In this document: positions 48,979 through 61,257 of the stretch, one piece after another
Numbering within the stretch: the first letter of the stretch is position 1
How the letters are laid out: each line of letters begins with the position of its first letter
Assembly (NCBI GenBank): GCA_963580455.1
Contig: OY756970.1
Span: forward strand, 17,732,001 to 17,796,000
Reading direction: 5' to 3'
Length of the DNA: 64,000 bases
Origin: Euonymus europaeus
Lineage: Eukaryota; Streptophyta; Magnoliopsida; Celastrales; Celastraceae
Made by a program: the position numbers and the translations under genes
Notes under the pieces: model-generated
Seen by the model: only the letters and a program-made list of their open reading frames with translations
Databases searched by the model: none
Told to the model about the DNA's origin: nothing

Positions 48979-50296
48979 TCAGATTTATAAGAAATCTACG
49001 AAATCTTATTCAATTGAAAGAATCAAAGCACTCATTTCATTGATTAACAAATAAAAAATAATTTTGATTTTGAAATCCGGGAGAGGAGGAGGGACGTGGA
49101 GGACGGAAGCTTCAAGGCGGGTCCTGAAACGGGTTCGGATCGTGTAGGTGAAGTCGAAATTCAAACGAAAGTGGAGGGGTTTTTCCGGGATTTCATATTT
49201 TTTAAAGATATAATAATATGCAATTAATCACAGCTTTGTTGTTATTATCTTTTCTTTTTAGCAGCTAAATAAATAGGAAGAACTGGATAAGGATTTAATT
49301 AGGTGTAAACGTGTGGCATGAAGCTGTCACATAAAACAGGAATTGAAAAAGGCTGACATCACCTAAGATTTGTTAAATTGACTTATTATCCTTGTGTGCT
49401 CGTGAATAAATAAAAAATTTGAACTCGAGGCATATTAGATTATTTTTTTAAAAAAAAATCTCAACATTTAATTTCATAAAATCAAATATTACACTGAGCG
49501 CGTCTCACACTAACAGTCTGAGAATTTACAAACTCAAGCAGAGGATTACAAATCAAAGAAGAACTGACAACAAGCAATTATTCAAGGATAAACCCGGACA
49601 GACTAAACAAAAAGTAAAAATATCATATGAATTGGATCAATTTCTTTTTATTTATTTGAGAAATTATATAATCTTTAGCTAGAAGTTAGAACTATAAATC
49701 TGTGTCAGATGATGAGAAATGATAAATTTATGTCAGGGGAGGAGGAGGAGGGACAGAAGGTTCATCGTCCGCCTCCTCGTATGACTTTGAAAAAAAAATC
49801 TTCAGAAAAATGGCGATAATTGAGAGGGGCGGCTAGCATAGCTTTTGTTTATTAACGGTAATTGATTTTCTATATTTTTATTTTGAAATAACATAAAGTG
49901 GACCCATGCAGTAACAATATATCAAGGGGACGGTCCGAATCCGAAATCGGTTGAAATGGATAAATCAACCACAACTAGTTCGCTGTGATTGAGATGTCAA
50001 CAATTGCAAGATATTGAAAATTCAAAGAGATTAAAAAAAGGCTTTTTATTCATATTCTGATATATTTATACACCTTTTATTAAAATAAAACATCCACGTC
50101 GAAAAGTTATGAAAAAAATGATTTATAATTTCTTTATTTTTTGAAATAAAATAATTTCATTACTAAGCAGAATAGTTCACTATTGACTATGTCGCTAAAA
50201 AATTAGGAAGCATATGTCAGGAATAAGGTTTAACATAAAAACATATCACTTTTGCTAGAGCATGAAGGACCTCATTTGATAGTAGAGCCCTCCTTT

Positions 50297-51110
50297 AAGG
50301 TTTTTTTTTTTTTTTTTTTTTATAGGTGAAGACAATCCTCCCTATGCTTTTACCTCATGAAGCTTCGGAGGATCCTATTAAACCGTAGGAAATGTTGTTT
50401 AAGCTAGCAATGACTAAGGGTACGCTTGTTTCACATTTCGCACAGTTTAAAGCTGCGAAATTCGCATAAAATGTTGTGTCAACCAAATGTCATATTTTGT
50501 TGACAGTTTAAAGGTGTGGGTCATACAGTTTTAAACTGTGCAAAATAAAATATTGTTATCGCATAACTTTTTAGAGCTTAAAGTTGTGGGACCCATAATA
50601 TTTTACAACAATATTATATAATTGTTCCTTCGTATATTAAAAGTTTTCAATTACTTTTTATTGTAATACATTTTTTTTTGTAATTTTATATACAAATAAC
50701 AGAAAATGAACTAAACACCGCACAACATTTTGTACAGCTTAAAGTTATGGGCTCCGCAGCTTTTTACACAACATTTTTCATAACTTTAAATAAAATATTT
50801 TTGACATCTTAAAGTTATGAAATGCAATTATGAAACAAACGGACCCTAACAATGATTATTTGGATTCTCGGATGGAGCATTTTGTTTTAGAAGCTCATGC
50901 GTAGGCTAGGTGTTGTGGTTTGTGAACATGTTCCACGTCTTGGAAACCCTGTTGGTCAGTTTCTTGTGAGGGTGGCTAAGAATTTCGATGGGCGAAATAT
51001 TTAGTTGTTTGAATGTCCATCGTTTGTTGAATCTCTCGTTAGAGGGATTAACGTCGAGCAATGTAATCCCTTCTTCTAGTTTAATGAAAGTTCTTCTTTT
51101 AAAAAAAAGA
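50297..51110 (+). repeat. Degenerate retroposon-like sequence carrying a MITE
   Basis: The right end reads GTTTAATGAAAGTTCTTCTT followed by an A-run (51101-51108), like a plant LINE or retroposed transcript 3' end. The left part starts after a T-run (50300-50322). The two parts are split by the MITE at 50415-50849. No intact frame remains. It may be two separate insertions. Confidence 0.35.
50415..50849. mobile_element. hAT-type MITE
   Basis: 435 bp. The ends TAAGGGTACGCTTGTTTCA and (complement) TTAGGGTCCGTTTGTTTCA are inverted repeats with about four mismatches. Flanks CAATGAC (50408-50414) and CAATGAT (50850-50856) look like a 7-8 bp duplication with one change. The interior repeats CAGYTTAAAGYTRTG-like words in both orientations and is non-coding. 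Confidence 0.8.
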
Positions 51111-51600
51111 GTGCTCTTTTAAAGACAAAATCATCCGGGCCAAAGATACAAAACTGTAACTACCCCTAAGTTGTTTGGGTTAAATTTTCTTGCACTTTTG
51201 GTTTTGGATTGTTGCACCCTTATCAAAACAAAATTGACTGTGTCGAGAATTTGCTCCAAATTAATTTTTCATTTTTTTATTACATTTTCTTAGAAACAAT
51301 AAACAAAATTATTTATTTATAAACAATAAACAATAAGCTCGGATCCTTAGCCCTGCATGCATATAAGACACATTTGAGATAGTGTAAGTTGAATCAAGGC
51401 TCAACGCATGGTCACAAAAGATTGTTCATAGTGAAAATCCAACCCAATACATTATAAGTCTACGTTTTGGATCCAAATAAATTTACCATTAGGCTAACAC
51501 TCAAATGGTTAAAGACAAACAAAAATCCCTAAAAATAAAATTATAAGAACCACCACATGACTCCCATTTACTTTTTTTAGGTAAGTTCCATTTACAAGGA

Positions 51601-53130
51601 TTCCAAGTTGATCTCTAATTAAGAATGTAATTAGTATCATATTTGTAATTGGAAACATCTTGTGTAGGAATTCATAGGTAGAATAAAATTGAGAGACTTG
51701 ACTCTTCTATAAATACTAGTGATTTACTAGGGTTTATGTGTGCGTTGTGGGTACAAAAGATAAAGAATTTTAGGGCACTGTGAGGTGAGCATAAAGAGAA
51801 AATAATGAGTTTTATTTTCGGGGTTTGCATAGATTTCTTGGTGAGGAAAAATTAAGACTATGTGATTGTACAAAATTTTTTACATAGTGGAATTTTTCTC
51901 TTGGTTGTTTTTTGACAGCACCTGTGATTTTTCTTTGGATTTGGAGTTTTCTACATTAAATTATTGTGTCGTGATTTTTGCACTTTCTATTTCAATTTTC
52001 GTGTGAATTTATGCAACAATAATTTGAGAATTCTTCTAACAATTGGTATCGGAGGATAGGTTACTTAAAACAGACATGTTAGACGTCAAAATTAGCATCG
52101 AGAAGTTTGATGAGAAAATCAATTTTGGCTTGTGACAAGTACAAGTCAAAAATGTGCTGATTCAATATGGGTTACACAAGGCGATGATGGGGAAATCAAT
52201 TTCTAATTCAATGAAATATGAAATTAACAATACATTTTTTAAAGAAAACGCATGTGATGATGTCCTCTAAACAACATGAATATCCACATGACATACCGCT
52301 AGTGTCATGAAAGAGAGTATGTTACGGATAGCGGGTCCACAAGTTTGTACACGGGTATTGGCTTGACAGTTATGCAGGGTGTGTGGTGGGAAGGTATGTC
52401 GAGGGCTAAGAAACTCTCAGGAAAAAGTCAAGCGTGGAGGTTGCATCATAATTTTCAGCAGTTTGTTTTTCAAAATGGTCACATAAGACAAAGAGAAATC
52501 TTGGAATGATGAATTCTGAGTGGGTGTACTCTTTATGGTGGAGTATGACTGTCGGTGAAGACAGTGGTCTAGCGAAAGTTATGGAATTTTTTGATCAAGG
52601 TAGAATTTGTTAGGAATTTGATCAAAAAGTTGGAGGAGTTGTTTTGCTACAAAAGGAATCCTTATTTTGTGGAAACACGTTTCCAAGTTGGTCTCTAATT
52701 AGAAATATAATTGGTACCATATTTATAATTGGAAATATCTAGGGTAGGAATTCCTAGATAGAATAGAACTGAGAGACTTGACTCATCTATAAATAATAGT
52801 GGTTTACTAGGGTTTATGTGTGTGTTGTTGGTACAAAAGATAGAGGATTTTAGAGCACTATGCGGTGAGCACAAAGAGAAAATAATGAGTTTTATTTTCG
52901 GGGTTTGTCTAGATTTCTTAGTGAGAAAAAATTAGGACTGTGTGGTTGTACAAATTTTATACATAATGAAAATTTTCTATTGCTTGTCTTTTAATAGCAC
53001 CCTTGATTTTTCTCCGGATTTGGAGTTTTCCACATTAAATTCTTGTGTTGTGATAAATGCACATTTCTATTTCAATTTTTTCTATATTCGTCTGAATTTC
53101 TGCAACAAATATCTAATAATTCTTCCAACA
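51601..53130 (+). mobile_element. Decayed Copia LTR element with very short interior
   Basis: The 5' LTR (51601-52041, missing its first about 73 bp) and the 3' LTR (52608-53130, 523 bp, starting TGTTAGGAATTTG) are diverged copies of one another. The primer-binding site TGGTATCGGAGG starts at 52044, and a purine-rich AAGGTAGAA precedes the 3' LTR. Only about 566 bp lie between the LTRs, with a broken gag start. The LTRs have many differences, so it is old. Confidence 0.85.
52076..52270 (+). pseudogene. Copia gag N-terminal remnant
   Basis: The frame from ATG 52076 encodes MLDVKISIEKFDEKINFGL, then an in-frame TGA (52133-52135) where gag proteins have Trp, then QVQVKNVLIQYGLHKAM. This is the first part of a Tnt1-like gag. 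It ends at TAA 52268-52270; the rest of gag-pol is gone. Confidence 0.75.
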
Positions 53131-56081
53131 AAAATAGATCCTAATCAATTACCAATAACTATTCCAATTGTACTTGGGATGACAATTTTTCTTCGATCAG
53201 ACGTGCCTCAACCCTACCTGTGCGGATTTTTCCTGATCCGACATTGGGATGGGGCAGGGATGGTATAAAAAAAACTCAACCCGCCTACAAGGCAGGGCCA
53301 TATCTGTTCTATGACTCGCCCCACTAGTGACCCAATATCACCTAATACTCTTAAATATATATACCTAAATCAAATAATTCTTTTATTTGAATTGATATTG
53401 GTAAAATATAAACCCTAAATTAAATTGACTTGAATCCATTCATAATGTTACAATGGAGAATTGAAAATTTATTTAATAATTAGCCTTAAAACATATACTA
53501 TATCTCTACTCCTAACTCAATTGAATTGATGTTACTAAACTCTAAATCTTAAGTTAAAATTGATTTGAATTCATTTAATATTATTAAAATATAGATTTAT
53601 AAGTTGATTTTAATCAATACTTGTAAGTATAAATCACCCTTAATTAATTTAATAGTTGTAGAAGATATTTATATATAATTTAATTGATTTGGGGTGAGAC
53701 AATGCCGATTGTTTCAGAGTAGAGATGGGGCAAAAATCTTACAACGACGTGAGGTATGACGAGTTTGAGGTAGTGTTATGATAGTGCAAGGTGGAGACTT
53801 GACGACCATGTCCGGCCTTACTCTGTATTGTTTCGTTGTCATCTCTAATTTATAATTTACAACTGAGGGTGTGTTTGGATTAACATTTGAAAATTAGGAT
53901 AGATATTGTTTGAAATATTATAGCATATGTGTTGTTTGAAATGCTATGAGCAATATTTGGTTTTGCAAACAATTCTCAATAAGAGTAATATTTTGCTACT
54001 CAAAATGCTAATCCAAACGGGTCTCTGTATTATATATATATATATTTTGTTCAGGCCCCAGCAACAATTGCAATCTAGAAGAAGAAAAACGAAAGGTTGA
54101 AAAAACGTAACTTTTAATAATGGGTATGAAAGATGATGCGAGTCATGGGAGTTGTGAAGACAATTATTAATGCGATGCGAAAATCAAAAGCGGATCTCAT
54201 GTTTGGGATTGGCACTCTTCCATCAAAATTTTCTAATCTTTGACTATCCAAAGTCAATAATTATGAATTTTGACTCTCAACAGAAGAGTGTAAAACTTTA
54301 TGTTAATACTATAATATTAATAATCTCAAATATATTTTAAAAAATTAGATCAATAATGTTCATTGTATTTATAATTTAAAACTAAAAACTTAATTCATTT
54401 GAATTTTGTTAATTATTTTTCTATTTTCATAGTTCGCCTGACCCTCTCAAGAATCATATACGCTACTTACAAATGATTTTTAGTAAGAAAGGAAACATAA
54501 TTCAGATAATTTAGTTTAATGAAAAAATATTATATGTATTCTATTTTCATAAGAATATGTTTTAAATTTCTATGAACTTTATAATATAAAAAATAATTGT
54601 CTTTATTAGAATAAAAATTTATTTTTAGGAACTTATTGCTAATTTCTCCTATTATTTTTTGTGCCAATTTATTCAAATTTAACATGTCTTAATTTAGATG
54701 GATAATAATCTATGAGTTCAGGAGCACTATTCAATTATGTCCATGATTAATCAATAGTACTGCGATAATTATTATTATAATGGTGGATGTGGATTCTTTA
54801 CGTTCAAGTTTTGGACCACCCCAATAATTGTAAAAGGTCCTCCAATGCAGGAAATTATTAAAACAAAAAAGGGTGAGCCATCTTGACTTGCCACAACTCG
54901 AGTACTTCAGCCTCCCAAATTTAAAAAGTTATTGATTTGAATGGATAATGATAATATTTTTTTGAAATAAATATGTGTGGGCTCGAGAATGATGCAAAAC
55001 GCATAATATCATAGTTGGATTGAAATATCAGGATAAAAAAGCTCGATTTGTGCATTTGTAATTTTGTCCCCTAATTTCTTATCTTTATTTTAATCCGTAT
55101 TTATTTGAAGTGTTGGATGGTTAGACGACTCTATATTTATGCTGCGAGTGAAGGGGGTGTTAATTACTGCCATAATGTATTCTTTTTATCGTTTTCAGAA
55201 AAATCGTATTTTTATTTTGATCACTTTTATGAATTCTACGATAATTTTTTTTTACCAAAACAAAAATTATATTTAACTAGAAAATATACATAAAAATATG
55301 ATTTTTTTCCATGTTGTATTTTTTGGCACGTGTGAGTTGCAGACTAATTGGAGTTTTTTCTTTAGGTGGGTATCCAAATTGATGAACCGATCAGAGATTT
55401 TGGTTTTTGATTTTTCTCAAAAATTAAGAATTAATGTTATAAGCATGAAAAAAAAAAGTAGGTAGGGACTTTCCATGATTCACAAGCATTTTATTTTTTA
55501 ATAAAAAATGGTTGTCCATCTAAGTATCGTTTGTTCCTAATTAGTATTTACTGCTCGTGACTAGAGCCAACAACATGATCACATGTGTTGGTCATACCAA
55601 ATTACATTTCTTAATTATAAATTAAATATTAAGGATTCTAAATTATCTGCTAAGGTATCTCAATCACTTTGATTAAACTATTTGATTGAAATATTTTATT
55701 AATTTTATAGGTTTGAAACTAGAACAGCTCAAAATAGGCATACAAATTTTGGCATTGATTGAGAAAAAGAAACTCTAAGATTGGTACCTACCATAAGAAG
55801 TAATAATTGAACCACAAGTTTGAGATTAATTTGATGACTTGAGTCATGAACTACGTCACTTTTTTTAAAATGATTCACGACTCTCTTTTAGATTGTGCAA
55901 GCAATATTTAATAATATCGCCCACAAAATAAAACATCTCAATAATCTCTTTGTTTTAGTATTACTTGGATATCAAAACACTAAAAATAATTGCAATACAT
56001 TTTTCCTGTCCTCTTCAAGAGCGTATGTAGCTATAAAAGACTTTTCTTTAAAAATTTGAACATTGCGATTCAAGAGAATCG

Positions 56082-56115
<34 letters not shown>

Positions 56116-57690
56116 GTAAAAAATCAGTGTAACAGAGAAATAGTCTTTAGCAATTATATAAAAGTTGTACGTCAACTTCGTTATTGACTAAAATATGTAG
56201 TAGAGCTTTCCATAGATGATATAGAGTAGACACGCTGATTTTTTTGGTGGGGTTATTTGTAACCCACGTTTTACTGGTCACGCCCAAAAAAAATCCTAAA
56301 ACAATAATTATTGTGGCACTCATGCCATGGTGTCCAAGCGTACATTTCGTCCTTGTGTGGATTGCAGGTGCTGGGTTTCCATTTACTAATTTTGAAGAGA
56401 GTTCTCAGTGTGGGTGTGGATTGAACTGTAATGTTGTGAGAGTGATAAAAGCTTAGATCAGACCCTCCTGTGGATTCATATTAGGGATATATTTAGGATA
56501 AATAAGTTTGAATGTTTCGGAGAATATGAAAGATCATTGTCAACACGTTAGATAACATAATATGAAAATAATAGCAGAAAACAGAAACATCACGATATGA
56601 ATGAGAAAATTCTACCTGGAAAAACCTCGAGTCTATAAGCGACCAATCTTTAAAGCAATCTACTATATGAGAAAAAACTTACAATCTATCGTTACCTACA
56701 ACTCGATTGTACAACTTGACTCAGCATATGCTTAAAACCAAAAACACCACACTAATGATTATTTGAATTGCTCTTGACTCTTTCAAGAAACTTTGTTGTG
56801 GATGTAAGATCCAAGTAACCTTAAGTAACCAGAGAAGCAGATTACACCAAATGTGCAGAACTTGTCATTCTTTTTCCTCAGCTAGATCAGTATAGAGAAG
56901 GATGAATGAATAAACTTAATCATGAAACTCACATTCTTTCTTGATTAATACAAACATGACATGCTCACAGATCAGTCAAAGAGAATGGAATAAGAAAACA
57001 CTCGAAGCTCTCAAATACAAAATCTCACAATCACACAAGATCACTCTCAAAGCTTCAATTCTTCATCTCTATGTGTTGTCTCCTCATATAGGCATATAAC
57101 TGCTCTTTAGATTAAGATGAAAACTGATCGTAAGTAGATAATATATGTCACTATATTAGGAGATAAACTTTTATCCAACAACCATCCATAGAGATTCCAT
57201 CATAATCTCAAACCTCAAGTAATATCTGATTTACAAATTCATTTTAATCACAAGCACCTGAGAGTTATCTCCTGATGAGGATAGAAAACACAACAGTTAA
57301 AAACTCTCAAAAGCATATACTAGAGTCCAAATATACTTAGAGTTCTAACCGTCATCAAACACAAATCAGTTCAAGTAATCTTGAGCGTACATGAAAAATT
57401 TATACACCCAACCTTATCACACAAGTATCACAAATCTTATGATATGTATCCAACAGTTCCTGCTAGAATTTTGAATTGTGGGATCGTTGTGAATTGAAAT
57501 CTGTTTTAAATTAGTTCCGGATTATTATTAAATGACGTTTTTTTAATTTTGGAGTGATAAAATATGAATAGTAAATAGTCCTGCCCTGAGTTTTTCTAGA
57601 CTGCTCGGACTTGTCAAATCTAAGCCCACTAGAAGAAATGGATAGCCCAACCCATCGTCTATAGTGATTGGGTCGGTTACTGAAGGCCCC
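53131..57690. other. Intergenic without recognised gene
   Basis: 53175-53850 begins GGGATGACAATTTTT and ends in an inverted similar word (complement AGAGATGACAACGAAA), so it may be a diverged MITE. A (TA)n repeat is at about 56084-56112. 56470-57455 resembles plant LTR or non-coding retroelement sequence, but no paired LTR was found. No coding sequence was identified. Confidence 0.5.
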
Positions 57691-57806
57691 CACTAGAACA
57701 TTCAGACCTACGTTTACGTGTCTCGTTCGTTTCAGGGGGTCCGTAGACCAATATCCAGAGTGAATGTTGTCGAAGTTCGAACTGCAGCCGAACAATACTG
57801 TTGCAG
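57691..57806 (+). other. Possible non-coding first exon of the 93-residue gene
   Basis: A GC-richer segment ends with the donor GTTGCAG|GTATTC at 57806/57807, on the same strand as the coding exons at 60879-61257 and with no other gene between. The link would make a 3-kb leader intron that holds the hAT and TRIM elements. This is inferred only. Confidence 0.4.
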
Positions 57807-58567
57807 GTATTCTCTTCACCTCACTCCGTTACGAACTCGAATCTGTGTAGCCATTAACGTGCTGCTAATTTCACCTAAATCGATGCTAGGTTACGATGTT
57901 CTTGGTTTTGTGCTTAGGGTTTTAATTTTTTTTTTCGATGTTTGAAGGTTAGAAATTGTACGGTATGCTATAGGTTTTCTTTTTATGGCGAATTTTGGGA
58001 ATCTGCAGGTGACGCAAGGGGTGTGTTTTTGATATCTGGCTTATGGTTGAACAATGGGACGTAACAGAGTTTCTTGAGTTGACATGACCATTTTGAATGA
58101 AGCAGTGACGACATGCTGCTAAATAGTGATTTTTTGTTTGCATATTGGGTGGGAGAGAGCAGCGGGTTTGAGTGAGTGATTCTAGAGCGTGAATATTTCT
58201 ACATGAGAACAAAAAAAGCCATGTAGAGCAGAATATCGATCTCTGAGTGAGCTAGAATAATCGAAACCATGTGTGGACCTCAAACCCTTTTCTATTCCAA
58301 ATTGATGGGTTAGTAGTTTTAAAATTGAATTCAGTATTCATAAGCTAAGAGGCACCGATACGGATACGTATACGACACGATACGGATACGGGGATACGTC
58401 ATTTTTCAAAAAAATAGGATACGGATACGTTTGAGATACGTTTTAATTTAAAATTTAACTAAATAGGTTTCAAACTTTCATAACATAATCAAACATAAAT
58501 AGTCATGAAAATTGACAAATATAACATAAATAGTCATTAGCCTCCTACATAAAAATTACATAAAGCC

Positions 58568-59029
58568 TTAAACATCCATTTCTTCATGACTTCCATCACC
58601 CAATCCACCCTCATCGCCATCATCATCAAAAACTACACCCTCAAAGTCCGGCTCATCAAGAGAGAGATGTGCAACCTCTAACTCTCCAACATCCTCAAAT
58701 GTGCCAAACGTGTCACCTGCAATGTCCCACATCTTGCTCTCTCCTTTCCAATAATCTGGTTGTCTTCTTGATAAGAGTCGAAGATTGCTATGAATGAAAA
58801 CCAAGTCTTCTGCACGTTTTGGAGCCATTTGATTTCTCCTCACTGAATGCACAAATGAGTAAGTGCTCCAATTTCTCTCAGCACATGATGAAGAAGATGG
58901 TTGCACAAGTATCTTTAAAGCCAGATTTTGCAGTAAAGGTGCACTTGCACCAAAGGTAACCCACCAACTCTTAGGATCCATATTGTTACGATGTTGAATA
59001 GAATCGGTATCTGCAAAATCTCCCGACAT
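58568..59029 (-). pseudogene. hAT transposase C-terminal dimerisation fragment
   Basis: The open frame from ATG 59029 to the stop at 58568 gives 153 residues. It contains DPKSWWVTFGASAPLLQNLA, SCAERNWSTYSFVHS and KRAEDLVFIHSNLRLLSR, the hAT family dimerisation region, then an acidic tail (FDDDGDEGG). The N-terminal DNA-binding BED finger and catalytic core are absent. The ATG lies just after a GC-rich repeat, so the element has lost or replaced its upstream part. It might still make a truncated dimerising protein, but no promoter is evident. Confidence 0.88.
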
Positions 59030-59035
59030 GCTAGA

Positions 59036-59220
59036 AAACTGGAGTCGCCTGAAGTCGCGCCTGGAGCTCACGCCTGGAGTCGCCTGGAGCTCGCGCCTGC
59101 TGGAGTCGCCTGGAGCTCGCGCCTACTGGACTCGCGATGCCGCCTGGAGTGTCGCCTGCTGGAGTCGCCCTGTCACCTGAAGTCGCGCCTGGAGCCGCCT
59201 GGAGCTCGCGATGTCGCGCG
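59036..59220. repeat. GC-rich minisatellite inside the hAT element
   Basis: Variants of TGGAGTCGCCTGGAGCTCGC repeat about eight to ten times in 185 bp. The composition is far above the AT-rich surroundings and every unit has CpG sites. Confidence 0.88.
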
Positions 59221-59584
59221 CGATGGTTTCGTTGCGGAACAATTAGGTCAGGTAAGCCCAGAGCTGATTTTGATTTAGGCTTTGGGTATTGAATATGTAT
59301 CCAGGCCGTATTTTATCCGTATCCCAAACGTATTTTCAATTTAAAAAATTAATTAAAAATTTGTATTTTAAAAATACGTTTTCCAGACGTATTTTTGACG
59401 TATCCGTACGTATCTGTATCTGATACGTTACGGATACTGATACTTCATGTTATTAAACGTATCGGTGCTTCTTAGTTCATAAGTTCCCTTGCGCTTGAAT
59501 CACAAGCACAGAGTCAATGCTATAATTTTGCATTGGCATGTGTTTCTTTTCCGACAATAACGACTCACGTTTAGGGTCTAAGAC

Positions 59585-59941
59585 TGTTGAGTCCCACATC
59601 GATCGGGAACGGTGCTTTGCATCTGTATATAATAGCAAGTCATGTTCTCCTTTGATCCTTTCATAAGGCCTTTTAGGGGAAAACATAGGGCCGCATAATT
59701 ATGACATGGTATCAGAGCGTTTAGGCGAAGTTTGATGTTAAAATTTCACGTGTGTTGAGCTCATCCGGTAATTCGTTACTCGTTAGGGCGTTGTCCTGAG
59801 TTCGTAAATCCACACACGTGCCGGGGGTGTTGAGTCCCACATCGGCTGGGAATGGTGTTTTGCACCTGTATATAATAGCAAATCTTGTTGAGTCCCACAT
59901 TGTTCTCTTTTTTATTCTTTTATTTTGAGGGAGGGGATTCA
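59585..59941 (+). mobile_element. TRIM (terminal-repeat retrotransposon in miniature)
   Basis: The left LTR (59585-59706) begins TGTTGAGTCCCACATCG. It is followed at once by the primer-binding site TGGTATCAGAGCG (59707). Only 121 bp separate it from the right LTR (from 59828), which starts after the polypurine GCCGGGGG. The right LTR contains a second TTGAGTCCCACATTG word and its end is diverged. The LTR sequence and size match known plant TRIMs that begin TGTTGAGTCCCACAT. It encodes nothing. Confidence 0.85.
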
Positions 59942-60878
59942 GGAACAAGTAGTATTAGTTAATTATAAACTGTATCTACAATTTTTTAAAGCTCTCTTAG
60001 TGTTCTATTTATAAGAGTAGTGGAATTAGTATAATCTTAAAGCCCTTAACTTTAGAAAATTACTTTAGATTGTTTTGAAGTACAGCTTGCCGAAGCTCTT
60101 TTTTTGGTGGATTTTAGTTGTTGGCACTGCTTTGGGTCTTCAGTACATTCTTGATTTGTTCTTGTCAATAAATCTTGCCTAGGTAGGTGTTTTTGCAGGA
60201 CTGCATAGAGATGACCTATTGACATAGCATCACACTTTTAGAAAAGTTAGTTTAATACATCTTGTATGGGAAACCTATGTCTCTGAAATAGCCAAGTAAC
60301 AGTATAGGCAAACGGGAAAAAGAGAAACTAAAGTATGCTAAATGAAAATTTGTTCTCTGTCTGAATTCCAATCATTGTCCTACTTACATATCTAACATAT
60401 GACTCTTTATAGTATTTTCCTTTTTCCCTCCTGCGAATGATGATAATTCTATCTAGTGATGCATTCATTTATACTGGATTTTCAATGCAAGGGACAACCT
60501 TGGAAAACAAGGTGTTGCACTCAAATCCCTTCCCCAAATTAAAGAGGAGGGGAAAAATGGAATGGAAAAGCACAATTGGGGAAGAGATGGATAATTTGAG
60601 CTAGATCATTGTTTAGTTTGTTTCTGGTCACGGTACATGTCCTTGAGGAGACTGGTCTTTTGAATTTTTTGACCTAGATTATTTGTTATTGGGAAGCAAA
60701 ATGCTTAGAGCTTGACCTGCTATCTTTTCAGTACATGTATAATAATCTATTTTCTTGACATTCATCTGATTTTAAATGGGTAGACAATTATGAAAAAGAT
60801 CTGTGGGTTAATGTCCTTTTGTGGTTTCATTGATTTTGTCTGATGGAAGGGTTCATTATCTTTGAGGAATTTCTGAGC

Positions 60879-61257
60879 ATGGAAACACAAAAAACTGGGA
60901 CAGAGAAACATGCAGCAGCTTCTGGCCCAAACCCTGCCATGACTTCATGTCGGAAGAAGAAGAAAGACGATGCCACTTTTTTGGAGGATGTGAAAGATCA
61001 CATTGATGAGTTCATCAATGCGTCTATGGATGAACACAAAAATTGCTTTAAGAAGAGCATCCAGAAGGTTCATTTTCAAATATAACTTTCATTACTTCTT
61101 TCCATGTAACTATGTTTTCATTCCTTGTCTGCTGACGATGGCTAACTTTTGCGCTTCTTTTCAGATGTTTGGAATGTCTAAAATTGTTGCAGAAAGAAAC
61201 GCCGAGGCTAAAGAAGTTGAGAGTTCTCTGCCGCTTCGAACAACTGTTTCAGACTGA
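60879..61257 (+). CDS. Small conserved plant protein of unknown function
   Basis: Two exons, 60879-61067 and 61165-61257, with a GT-AG intron. The product is 93 residues starting METQKTGTEK. An in-frame ATG at 60843 would add 12 residues, but a likely splice acceptor (TTATCTTTGAG|G at 60865) lies between them, which favours 60879. The protein is polar: a basic CRKKKKDD, then an amphipathic helix-rich region (FLEDVKDHIDEFINASMDEH, KNCFKKSIQK) continuing across the junction as MFGMSKIVAERNAEAKEVES. No transmembrane segment or catalytic motif is seen. I recall similar uncharacterised proteins in other plants but know no function. Its presumed leader intron is loaded with transposons. Confidence 0.75.

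Larger units (their letters stand above)
48595..50290. other. KCS4 upstream region
   Basis: Promoter and leader of KCS4 with a TATA box and a GA repeat, then AT-rich sequence without a recognised gene. Confidence 0.6.
58345..59475. mobile_element. hAT transposon, internally rearranged, with 8-bp target duplication
   Basis: 1,131 bp. The inverted ends are CTAAGAGGCACCGATACG and (complement) CTAAGAAGCACCGATACG, one mismatch in 18. The 8-bp duplication TTCATAAG is perfect (58337-58344 and 59476-59483). Both subterminal regions carry many GATACG/CGTATC words, likely transposase binding sites. The interior has a transposase C-terminal fragment on the minus strand and a GC-rich minisatellite, so it is a non-autonomous derivative. 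Confidence 0.93.

Noticed and set aside
56470..57455. Possible solo LTR
   Set aside because: The style resembles plant LTR sequence, but no TG...CA ends with matching flanking duplications could be defined.
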